Notes under the pieces: model-generated | What the model saw: the letters and a program-made list of their open reading frames with translations, nothing else | Databases searched by the model: none | Told to the model about the DNA's origin: nothing | Assembly (NCBI GenBank): GCA_947371775.1 | Contig: CANBQX010000002.1 | Coordinates: 1-42,063, forward strand | Origin: Comamonadaceae bacterium | GTDB taxonomy: Bacteria > Pseudomonadota > Gammaproteobacteria > Burkholderiales > Burkholderiaceae_C | Reading direction: 5' to 3' | Length of the DNA: 42,063 bases | Shown here: in pieces, positions 9,171-16,388 of the stretch | Numbering within the stretch: the stretch's first letter is position 1 | How the letters are laid out: every line of letters starts with the position of its first letter | Position numbers and translations under genes: made by a program

Positions 9171-10952
9171 ATGCCGGGCCCCGCGACCGCCCCCCACCGC
9201 AAGCAGGCAGATGCCGTCTGGCCTTGGTTGGCGCTGCTGTCGGTGGCGGTAGCCCTGTATTTCTTCGGGCTGGGCAGTTTCTACGCCCCCACCAATGGCG
9301 ATGAGATGGTCTACATCCACATTGCCCGCCTCACGGCCGCATCGGGCCATTGGCTGCCCTTGGTGTCAGACCTGGAGCATATGCGCAACACCAAGCCGCC
9401 CATGCTGTTTTGGCAGTCTTTCATTGCCACCCACTGGGGTGCGAACTGGTCGCTGGTGGCACTTCGCCTGCCTAGCGTGGTCTACACCTTGTCCACGGCG
9501 GCGGCGGTGGCTTGGTGCGCCAAGCAGATGCGAGGAGACTGGCGAACCGGTGTGCTGGCGGCGCTGATTTATCTGGCCTTTTTCTCCACGTTTCGCTACT
9601 GCCGCGTCTTCCTGACGTCGGCGCCGGAAACGTTTTGGCTGTCGGTTCCCGTGGCGTTCGTGCTGTGGAGCGAATTGGCGCGGGCCAAGCAGGCAAACCC
9701 TGCCACTGGGCGTGCGCTCCCCATGCTCGCATGCTTCAGCCTGTTGGGCTTGTGCATGGGCATCGGGCTGCTCTACAAATCCTTTGCGCTGGTCGCCCCG
9801 GCCGCAGCCACCTTGTGGTGCGTGCTGCTGGTCAACGCTGCGCCGCGCTGGTCATCCGTTTGGAGGGTGACCCTGGCCGTGGCTTGGAGTGCGGTCCTTG
9901 CCCTGGGTGTTTTTGCGCTCTGGTTTGCGCTGGACCCCGATCCTGCTGCGGTATGGCAAGAGTTTGTGGTGGGCGAAAACGCAGGCAAATTGGCTGGCGG
10001 CCAGGGCTACTGGCACGCAGCTCTGTGGGGGGACTATCCCCTGTGGACACAGTTGCTGGCCTACCTTGAGAACGCAGGATTGCTGCTGTTGGTGGTGCTG
10101 GGATTGGCAACGGCTGGTGTGAAACGGCTGGCAAAGGGCCCTGTGTGGGCGCAAACGCCGCCAGCGCAGCGGATTTTGTGGCTGTGGCTGATCGTGTGGT
10201 TGGTGGTGTTCAGCATTCCCAGCCAGCGGTCCGCGCGCTATGTGATACCTGCCATGCCGGCCTTGGCCATTCTGCTGGCACTGCATTGGGAGCGCATCGC
10301 CCGCATCTGGTTTTTGTTGACCCTGCTGATCACCAGCACTGCCTTGCTCATCCTCGGACGCATTGCCTGGGTCGTCGGCGACATGGACATCGCTTCTCCT
10401 TGGACACGCGGGCTGGCCATGGCTACGGTGGTGGCCGGGCTGGCATCCGCGATCGCGGCCTTGGTGCGCAGCAGCTGGAGCCGCAATGCGGCGCTCGTGG
10501 GGTGCTTCAGCGTCTATGCCTGCTTTGGACTGATGGTGGCGCCGCTGGACAGTGCACAAGCCCAATTCCCGGCAAGCGCGCTGTCGCAGCTGTCCGGAAA
10601 ACGCGTGGCGGTGCCCAACGGATTTACCGCGCAGTACGAGCGTTTTCACTTCATCTTGCCGGACAGTACCTTCGTGCCTTTCGACGTAGCTGGGCGCAAC
10701 ACTGGCGCGCTGCACCCTGAGATGCCCGACGCACCCAGACTCGCGTTTTTGCTCGCGAATTTTGACGCCGTCATTTGGTTGGACGATGACTCACAAGCGA
10801 GCGCACCGCTGTGTGCGCCGCAATGCACAGTGCTGGGCTACCGCTGGCATGTCAAAAGCCGTCACAAGGCGGGCGAAGTGACGCTGTCAAATCTCTGGTA
10901 TCCGCAGCAGTGGTTGTTTGGGCGTGAATGGTTGCTGGCCGCGCAGCCCTGA
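9171..10952 (+). CDS. GT39/ArnT-like membrane glycosyltransferase
   Basis: The 593-residue polytopic protein has about ten to twelve hydrophobic segments and then a soluble C-terminal part (about residues 470-593). The first periplasmic loop carries an Asp-Glu pair in APTNGDEMVY (D44, E45), the expected catalytic region of GT-C enzymes such as ArnT, and NTKPPMLFWQS matches the family block after it. The family transfers a sugar from a polyprenyl phosphate to lipid A, protein or another glycan on the periplasmic side. It lies 8 bp after the GtrA-like gene and ends 19 bp before a convergent gene. The donor and acceptor are unknown; an aminoarabinose role is possible but not shown. Confidence 0.82.
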   Translation: MPGPATAPHRKQADAVWPWLALLSVAVALYFFGLGSFYAPTNGDEMVYIHIARLTAASGHWLPLVSDLEHMRNTKPPMLFWQSFIATHWGANWSLVALRLPSVVYTLSTAAAVAWCAKQMRGDWRTGVLAALIYLAFFSTFRYCRVFLTSAPETFWLSVPVAFVLWSELARAKQANPATGRALPMLACFSLLGLCMGIGLLYKSFALVAPAAATLWCVLLVNAAPRWSSVWRVTLAVAWSAVLALGVFALWFALDPDPAAVWQEFVVGENAGKLAGGQGYWHAALWGDYPLWTQLLAYLENAGLLLLVVLGLATAGVKRLAKGPVWAQTPPAQRILWLWLIVWLVVFSIPSQRSARYVIPAMPALAILLALHWERIARIWFLLTLLITSTALLILGRIAWVVGDMDIASPWTRGLAMATVVAGLASAIAALVRSSWSRNAALVGCFSVYACFGLMVAPLDSAQAQFPASALSQLSGKRVAVPNGFTAQYERFHFILPDSTFVPFDVAGRNTGALHPEMPDAPRLAFLLANFDAVIWLDDDSQASAPLCAPQCTVLGYRWHVKSRHKAGEVTLSNLWYPQQWLFGREWLLAAQP

Positions 10953-10971
10953 GAGAAACCCGAAGGAAAAC

Positions 10972-11643
10972 TCAGCCCCAGCGCCAAGGCCTGCGCAGCA
11001 GGTAAGCCGACGCCACCAGCCACAGGCACGGATCCAACACCGCGTCCCACACATTGCCAGTGGGCCAACGCGTGAACCAATAAACCAAGAGCGCCGCGAG
11101 CATGGACCACACGGGGGCGGGGCGCAAACCCTGCTTGCCCGACACGATCCATGGCAGCAACGCAAGGCAGAGCGCCAGCGCAAACGCCAGGGGTGAAAAC
11201 CCCCATTGGTAAATGGAAAAATCGAAGCCTGCGAAGGTATCGAGCAAGAGCACAAGGCCAGTGACAACCGCTATCAGCACCCAAGCAAAGCCCCATTGGT
11301 TTGTCACTTGCGTGGATTCATTGGGCTGTGTCGTCTTACGCAAGACGCTATGCAGGAGCACGGACATCGCTAAAAAGGCAGCACTCAAACTGGGAATTTG
11401 GAACGCCAGTCCGAGCCAATAACTCGCCCCCCACGTGCCGGGCAACCAGGCCCACAGCCCCAGGATCCATGGCAACAATCGCGACAAACGGGGCAGACGC
11501 GGCATGCGGGTCGCCAGCCCCAATCCCACCGCTGCCATGACCACACTCCACACCAGATGGCGCGCCCACAAAAGGCTTTGCGCAGACGGCAGCAAGGGCG
11601 CGTAATGCAAAGTCAGTGCCGTACAAACTTCCGAGATATTCAT
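10972..11643 (-). CDS. Integral membrane protein of unknown function, partner of the BNR protein
   Basis: The 223-residue protein is mostly hydrophobic, with about six to seven predicted membrane segments, and ends in an Arg-rich cytoplasmic-type tail (LRRPWRWG). I recognise no domain. The start is the ATG at 11643, which overlaps the stop of the upstream sialidase-like gene as ATGA, so translation of the two is coupled. A longer form starting at 11682 would lie wholly inside the neighbour's coding region. The tight pairing with an exported BNR protein suggests they work together at the envelope; this is inferred from position only. It converges on the GT39-like gene. Confidence 0.72.
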   Translation of the reverse strand: MNISEVCTALTLHYAPLLPSAQSLLWARHLVWSVVMAAVGLGLATRMPRLPRLSRLLPWILGLWAWLPGTWGASYWLGLAFQIPSLSAAFLAMSVLLHSVLRKTTQPNESTQVTNQWGFAWVLIAVVTGLVLLLDTFAGFDFSIYQWGFSPLAFALALCLALLPWIVSGKQGLRPAPVWSMLAALLVYWFTRWPTGNVWDAVLDPCLWLVASAYLLRRPWRWG

Positions 11644-12800
11644 GGGGCCACGGCTCCCGGCTTCCAATCGAAACGCCGCCAAGCAATGCTTTTGCGTCGA
11701 TCCGTGTAGCTCACCCAGAGACTGTTATCAGCCCACGCCATCGCAGGATAGGAGTACTCGTGCCCCTCCGGGCCCTGCTCTAACTCCATGACAGAAGACC
11801 AGTCCGTGCCTGCACTGGACTTGGCCAAGGTCAATGCATTGCGTTTCTCATTTGACGGGTTGTAGGCCAACAAATGCATGTCGCCAATGCTGAGCGTTGC
11901 AACTCCCGCGTCCGGGTTGGGCAACGGAAGATCCTTGGCGTCCAGCCAAGTCGCACCACCATCCAAAGTCTCGGAGGCCCGAATTTTTCCGTCCTCGCCA
12001 TGGTCGCGCATCAGCGCCAGCCAGTGGGTGGGAGTCAAGGTGAGCAAAGCGGGTTGCAAGGTAAAGGTTCTCTTTGAAATGCGTGTCATGCCCAGAAAAG
12101 AGCCGTACTGGTCAAAACGCAGTGCAACGGAGACTTTGGCACCAATCTCAAAATACGCAGGCAGCACCATGCCACCATCGGCCAAAGGCAGCGGCGCGGT
12201 ACGCACCAGGTAGCTCACGTTCCACAACCAAGACAAAGGGATCACCCCCACCGGTTGAAACTGAAAGTTGCCGTCACCCACCGGGCTGGATTGCTCCAAA
12301 TGCAGGATGCGCGATGCCGACCATCCGCCCAAGCCGGTTGCCACCACAAACAAATGCAGTCGTCCACGGGGGTCTAGCCAGGCGATCGGATTGCCCAAGC
12401 GCCGAATGCCAGTGCCCAACACACTCGCTGCAACATGGCGATTGACCACCATTTGGGGTGCCGTCCAGGATTGGCTTTTCCGATTGAACTGGGAGGCCGC
12501 AATCTCCACATTGGGCGCGCTTTCGCGGTCTCCGGCAAACCAAAACGCACTGAGTGCCGCGGGGTCGGAGTCCGGCATAGCCACCAAAGCACTGGCGTGG
12601 GCGGCCAATACCCCGGCGGGCATAGGAATGCTGCCGCGCGCGCGCTCCACCCAGTGACCTGCGGCGTTGGCCTGACCAGGCGGCGCCTTGGCAGACGCTT
12701 GCAAGGGGCTTTCGACCCGCGCGCCAACCGTCCAGGCGATCATGGCGGCGATCAACGACAGCGACACAACAAGACGGCCCAACAATGGGAGGAGAATCAT
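11640..12800 (-). CDS. Exported or membrane-anchored sialidase-like BNR-repeat protein
   Basis: The 386-residue protein begins with a signal or anchor helix (VVSLSLIAAMIAWTV). The rest has a sialidase-type beta-propeller pattern. An Asp-box-like element is seen in SETLDGGATW, and the end reads YPAMAWADNSLWVSYTDRRKSIAWRRF, a pattern seen in BNR_2 family proteins annotated as exo-alpha-sialidases. Related propellers act on other substrates, and I cannot identify a full catalytic Arg triad by eye, so the substrate is open. It overlaps the downstream membrane protein gene as ATGA. A GATAAT hexamer sits 8 nt before its ATG and there is no ribosome-binding site. It is divergent from the pirin gene. 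Confidence 0.75.
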   Translation of the reverse strand: MILLPLLGRLVVSLSLIAAMIAWTVGARVESPLQASAKAPPGQANAAGHWVERARGSIPMPAGVLAAHASALVAMPDSDPAALSAFWFAGDRESAPNVEIAASQFNRKSQSWTAPQMVVNRHVAASVLGTGIRRLGNPIAWLDPRGRLHLFVVATGLGGWSASRILHLEQSSPVGDGNFQFQPVGVIPLSWLWNVSYLVRTAPLPLADGGMVLPAYFEIGAKVSVALRFDQYGSFLGMTRISKRTFTLQPALLTLTPTHWLALMRDHGEDGKIRASETLDGGATWLDAKDLPLPNPDAGVATLSIGDMHLLAYNPSNEKRNALTLAKSSAGTDWSSVMELEQGPEGHEYSYPAMAWADNSLWVSYTDRRKSIAWRRFDWKPGAVAP

Positions 12801-12808
12801 GGTTGGGC

Positions 12809-12814
12809 ATTATC
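12809..12814 (-). promoter_or_regulatory. Candidate -10 element for the sialidase-like gene
   Basis: Read on the minus strand this is GATAAT, 8 nt before the ATG, with no Shine-Dalgarno sequence between them. If used, transcription would start at or next to the start codon. No clear -35 box is seen. Confidence 0.35.
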
Positions 12815-12875
12815 AACCGCTCTTGCGATGCTTGGATGACCCTTCCATTCCCCACCTTTTACCTACAGGCAAGCC

Positions 12876-13901
12876 ATGGCACAAAGCTCCAACATTCTTT
12901 CGATCGCCGCACTCGCAGCGCCGCCATGGCCGACCATCGATCCCTTTTTGTTTTGCGTGCACCACGTGGACGCCTATCCGCGCGGCAATGCGCAGATGGG
13001 GCCGGATGCCGCCTTAAGCGGGCGCAATCTGGGCCAGGACTTTGGCGGCAAAGACGGCTGGAGCATGTACCACGGCACCACGGTGCCAGGCTTTCCAGCC
13101 CATCCGCACCGGGGGTTCGAGACAGTCACCATCGTGCGCCAAGGCCATATTGACCATTCCGACTCCGTCGGTGCCACGGCCCGCTTTGGCCCGGGCGATG
13201 TGCAGTGGCTCACCGCGGGCAAAGGCATCGTGCACTGCGAGATGTTCCCACTGCGCAATACAGCGGCGCCCAACCCGACTGAACTGTTTCAGATTTGGCT
13301 CAACCTTCCGGCCAAAAACAAAATGGCAGAGCCCCACTTCACCATGTTCTGGGGAGAAAAGGTTCAAACCGTCCACCATGTCGATGCGCACGGGCGCACG
13401 ACCGATGTGGTGGTGGTGGCGGGTGCCCTGGAGGGCGCCAAAGGCCTGCCGCCGCCGCCTGACTCGTGGGCCAGCGAGGCGGACGCAGACCTTGCGATCT
13501 TCACAATTCGCATGGCGCCGGGAGCGCACTGGACACTGCCGCCCGCAGCGCATGCCGGAACGCGCCGCCAGCTGTATTTTTTCAAAGGCCACTCCATCGC
13601 CATGGATGGGCAGGACATTGGCGCGCCATCGGTCGTGGAAGTGCGGGCGCAGCATGGGCTGGAACTGGTCAACGGCGACCATGAGACAGAGTTGTTGCTG
13701 CTACAGGGCCGCCCGATTGCGGAGCCGGTGGCCCAGTACGGCCCGTTCGTGATGAATACCCAAGCCGAAATCCACCAGGCTTTTGCCGACTACCGACGCA
13801 CCGAGTTCGGTGGCTGGCCGTGGGGCCCCAGTGATCCGGTGCATGCGCGAGACAAAGGCCGCTTTGCACGGCACACCGATGGCCGTGTGGAAGAGCCTTA
13901 A
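12876..13901 (+). CDS. Pirin family bicupin protein
   Basis: The 341-residue protein carries an N-terminal pirin cupin with the metal-binding block AHPHRGFETVT followed by GHIDHSDS and KGIVHCEM, which supply the usual three His and one Glu. A second cupin-like half follows (LYFFKGHSIAMDG). Pirins are iron-binding proteins; some have quercetinase activity and others regulate enzymes or transcription, so no specific role can be assigned. It is longer than typical pirins (about 230-300) because of the N-terminus and a C-terminal tail. It is read alone, divergent from the sialidase-like gene and convergent with the yqjD-type operon 16 bp away. Confidence 0.88.
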   Translation: MAQSSNILSIAALAAPPWPTIDPFLFCVHHVDAYPRGNAQMGPDAALSGRNLGQDFGGKDGWSMYHGTTVPGFPAHPHRGFETVTIVRQGHIDHSDSVGATARFGPGDVQWLTAGKGIVHCEMFPLRNTAAPNPTELFQIWLNLPAKNKMAEPHFTMFWGEKVQTVHHVDAHGRTTDVVVVAGALEGAKGLPPPPDSWASEADADLAIFTIRMAPGAHWTLPPAAHAGTRRQLYFFKGHSIAMDGQDIGAPSVVEVRAQHGLELVNGDHETELLLLQGRPIAEPVAQYGPFVMNTQAEIHQAFADYRRTEFGGWPWGPSDPVHARDKGRFARHTDGRVEEP

Positions 13902-13917
13902 GCCCTATTGACCCCGG

Positions 13918-14193
13918 CTATCGCAAAAAGCGGCTCAGCATGGTCCACAGCGTCCAAGCCCGGCCGATTTTTGACATGGCGTTGCGCGGCTTCAAGGCCA
14001 ATGTGGCGGCCGCCAAGGCAGCCATGCCAATCGGGTGTAGTCGCAACCACTGCACACCCCGCTGCAGGCGGTCGACTTGCGCCAAAGGGGCTCTCAAGAA
14101 TTCGCTTTGACAGACCACATCGGTTCGCAGCTGTGCGCTGCGACGCAGGATGCGCTCCTGGCGCATGCGCAAATCGGTAGCTTTGGCGCTCAC
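13918..14193 (-). CDS. Small YqjK-like protein
   Basis: The 91-residue protein is the third gene of a yqjD-yqjE-yqjK-like set. I start it at the GTG at 14193, which overlaps the upstream stop as GTGA. The N-terminal half is basic and helical (RMRQERILRRSAQLR), and a weak hydrophobic segment follows around HPIGMAALAAATLAL. The longer frame in this register reaches into the neighbouring gene and is not credible. The function is unknown. Family assignment rests on size, basic helix plus short hydrophobic segment, and gene order; the last is the strongest argument. Confidence 0.68.
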   Translation of the reverse strand: MSAKATDLRMRQERILRRSAQLRTDVVCQSEFLRAPLAQVDRLQRGVQWLRLHPIGMAALAAATLALKPRNAMSKIGRAWTLWTMLSRFLR

Positions 14194-14606
14194 GACTCGC
14201 CCCGGTCCCGCGCCAGCTCTTGGGCACTGGCGTGGAACATGCCCAAAGGGTGGCGCAGGCGTCGCCGCGCCAGCAACACCAAAGCCACGCCACCCGCCAG
14301 GAAGAACATTGCCAGACCAGCGGCTGCTGCCAAGCGCCAGCCATCGGGAAACAGCAGGATCACCGCGCCGCACAGCAGCACCAATCCCAACGCCAAAAAC
14401 ACCAGCGCAAGAAGCGCCATCACCAGCACGTCGAAGAGGCGGCTTTTTTCCGCCTCCAGTTCGGTGCCCAACAACTCCAGGCGCACCTGCAGCGTCTCTA
14501 AAACAGTCTTCAACAGCTGCTTGAGCGAGGCGAGCAAGCCATCGGGGGCCGCGGCGTGCGCCCCAGGCGCTTGGCTGGAAGACTCAGTTTTCGGTGACTC
14601 ACGCAT
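14190..14606 (-). CDS. YqjE / phage-holin-superfamily inner-membrane protein
   Basis: The 138-residue protein has a Ser/Ala-rich N-terminus, an amphipathic stretch (LQVRLELLGTELEAEKSRL) and two long hydrophobic helices (about residues 59-85 and 90-111), then a basic tail. This matches the YqjE/actinobacterial-holin-like family placed beside ElaB/YqjD proteins. The name reflects membrane topology and is not evidence of lysis; a stress or stationary-phase membrane role is commonly assumed. It lies 18 bp after the DUF883 gene and overlaps the yqjK-like start as GTGA, so the three form one operon. Confidence 0.85.
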   Translation of the reverse strand: MRESPKTESSSQAPGAHAAAPDGLLASLKQLLKTVLETLQVRLELLGTELEAEKSRLFDVLVMALLALVFLALGLVLLCGAVILLFPDGWRLAAAAGLAMFFLAGGVALVLLARRRLRHPLGMFHASAQELARDRGES

Positions 14607-14624
14607 CGGCTTGGTACCCCAGAA

Positions 14625-14936
14625 TTAGCGCCGTGCAATGAGCAAGCCCACCACCAGGCCCAGTCCTGCGGCAATGCCGATGGACTGCCAGGGGTGCTCT
14701 TGCACAAACTCGTCGGTCGCGTGTCCGGCCGCCTTCGCGCGGGCCACCACATCGTCTTGCAGGTGCTGCAGATCCCGTGTTGCGTCCGCAAGGCGCGCTT
14801 CCACCCGGGCGCGCACCCCCACGGCGCTGTCACCCACCTGGTCTGCCGTCATGCGCAGCAACTCCTGCGCATCGTCGATCACGACCCGCAGGTCACTCAT
14901 GAGTTTGGCTTTTTGGTCGGCATCCAGTGAAATCAT
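14625..14936 (-). CDS. DUF883 (ElaB/YqjD/YgaM) family membrane-anchored protein
   Basis: The 103-residue protein has a helical N-terminal region (SDLRVVIDDAQELLRMTADQ) and ends with the family's single C-terminal anchor, EHPWQSIGIAAGLGLVVGLL followed by IARR. E. coli YqjD and ElaB of this family anchor to the inner membrane and bind ribosomes in stationary phase; whether that holds here is inference. The start is the ATG at 14936, preceded by TTGGAGTG as ribosome-binding site. The frame extends 10 codons further, but without support. It is the first gene of the yqjD-yqjE-yqjK-like operon and is divergent from the COG0523 GTPase gene. Confidence 0.9.
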   Translation of the reverse strand: MISLDADQKAKLMSDLRVVIDDAQELLRMTADQVGDSAVGVRARVEARLADATRDLQHLQDDVVARAKAAGHATDEFVQEHPWQSIGIAAGLGLVVGLLIARR

Positions 14937-15106
14937 CAAAACACTCCAAGTTGTAAATAGTCTCACTGTAGACGTAATGCGCCAGCCCTTTGCTGACGCA
15001 TGTCAACAAGTCAGGGCGCACTTTCGGGCTTTAGCGCCCGTGCTGAGCGCCGCTGGCAACGAGCCTGCGAAAATAGCGCCGTTCTCACTCCGATTGGAAA
15101 TCTCCT

Positions 15107-16162
15107 ATGTCCCTCATCCCCGCGACGATCTTGACCGGCTTTTTAGGCGCTGGCAAAACCACGGTGCTCAAACGCATCTTGCACGAGGCGCATGGCCAAA
15201 AAATCGCCGTGATTGAGAACGAATTCGGCGAAGAAAACATTGACAGTGACATTTTGGTGTCCGACACCACCGAGCAAATCATCCAAATGAGCAACGGCTG
15301 CATTTGCTGCACCATCCGCGAAGACCTGCGCGCAACTTTGCAAAGCTTGGCCGAGAAAAAGCGCAAAGGTGAGCTGGACTTTGACCGCGTGGTGATCGAG
15401 ACCACCGGTCTGGCCGACCCCGGCCCGGTGGCGCAAACCTTTTTTATGGACGATGAAGTGGCCGAGTCCTACCTACTGGACGCCATATTGACCCTCGTCG
15501 ACGCCAAGCACGCGCCCGAGCAACTCAACGACCGCCAGGAAGCGCGCCGCCAAGTGGGCTTTGCCGACCAGATTTTCATCAGCAAGTCCGAATTGGTGTC
15601 TGCAGCCGACCTGGACGCATTGCAACACCGCCTCAAGCACATGAACCCGCGTGCGCCCCAGCACCTCGTGCACTTCGGCGAAGTCGCGATCAAGGACTTT
15701 TTTGACCTGCGCGGCTTCAATTTGAACGCCAAACTCGATATCGACCCTGATTTCCTGACGCCAGATGCGCATGACCACGGACACGATCACCACGACCATG
15801 ACCACCACGATGCGCACTGTGACCATCCTTCCCACAGCCACCATGCGCACCACCACCATGTGGATGACGACGTCAAAAGCTTTGTGTTCAAGTCAGACCG
15901 CGCCTTTGACCCGGCGCGACTGGAAGACTTCCTGGGCGCCATCGTCAACATCTATGGCCCGCGCATGCTGCGCTACAAAGGCGTTCTGTATATGAAGGGC
16001 AGCGAGCGCAAAGTAATCTTCCAAGGCGTGCACCAGCTCATGGGCAGCGATTTGGGCCCGGCCTGGGGCGCTGATGAAGTGAAAAACAGCAAACTCGTGT
16101 TTATTGGCATCGATCTGCCCAAAGACATTCTGTTGCAGGGCTTGGAGCAATCACTGGTTTAA
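15107..16162 (+). CDS. COG0523 (CobW/ZNG1/YjiA) GTP-dependent metallochaperone
   Basis: The 351-residue G3E GTPase has a Walker A GFLGAGKTT (residues 11-19), the COG0523 signature CICC (65-68) after MSNG, a Walker B region with ETTGLADP, and an SKSE base-recognition motif. A His/Asp-rich stretch at residues 222-251 contains about 18 His and probably binds or buffers metal; a CobW C-terminal domain follows. Family members deliver zinc or other metals to client enzymes, or serve cobalamin synthesis. With no cob genes nearby and a His-rich loop, zinc or nickel handling is more likely. No clear Zur box was seen upstream. dksA follows 226 bp downstream. Confidence 0.9.
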   Translation: MSLIPATILTGFLGAGKTTVLKRILHEAHGQKIAVIENEFGEENIDSDILVSDTTEQIIQMSNGCICCTIREDLRATLQSLAEKKRKGELDFDRVVIETTGLADPGPVAQTFFMDDEVAESYLLDAILTLVDAKHAPEQLNDRQEARRQVGFADQIFISKSELVSAADLDALQHRLKHMNPRAPQHLVHFGEVAIKDFFDLRGFNLNAKLDIDPDFLTPDAHDHGHDHHDHDHHDAHCDHPSHSHHAHHHHVDDDVKSFVFKSDRAFDPARLEDFLGAIVNIYGPRMLRYKGVLYMKGSERKVIFQGVHQLMGSDLGPAWGADEVKNSKLVFIGIDLPKDILLQGLEQSLV

Positions 16163-16182
16163 TTTTTCAGCGACAATAAGCG

Positions 16183-16201
16183 TATGCTGCGGTGCAGCAT
16201 A
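16183..16201. promoter_or_regulatory. Perfect inverted repeat between the COG0523 gene and dksA
   Basis: The 8-bp arms TATGCTGC and GCAGCATA flank a 3-bp GGT centre. The core fits CTGC-N3-GCAG, a pattern I recall as described for the polyhydroxyalkanoate regulator PhaR. It lies 20 bp after the GTPase stop. No T-run follows, so it is a poor terminator and a better protein-binding site. The bound factor is unknown. Confidence 0.4.
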
Positions 16202-16376
16202 TTCTTGGCCCGGTGATTCACGTGCTTCTGGAGACCCCATGTTGGTAGCGCTTTTGCAAATGATGGGGTTCCCCGCAACGAAGGCTGTACACTCCCGCGC
16301 CGAAGGGACGGGTGCATTGCCTGCCTCCAGCGCAGGGGAGCCGAAACACCCTACCCTCGACCATCGCGTTACAGTT

Positions 16377-16381
16377 AGGAG
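16377..16381 (+). promoter_or_regulatory. Ribosome-binding site deciding the dksA GTG start
   Basis: AGGAG lies 7 nt before the GTG at 16389. It supports that codon over the upstream in-frame ATG at 16239, which has only a GGAG at tight 5-nt spacing and would add about 50 residues of unconserved-looking sequence. Confidence 0.6.
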
Positions 16382-16388
16382 TCCAGCA

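Noticed and set aside
14190..14606. Holin-like protein as evidence of a prophage
   Set aside because: The neighbours match the chromosomal yqjD-yqjE-yqjK arrangement and no phage gene is nearby.
15014..15039. GGGCGC/GCGCCC inverted repeat between the DUF883 and COG0523 genes
   Set aside because: A 14-nt spacer and GC-rich arms make it likely by chance in this background; no promoter or Zur-like motif coincides.
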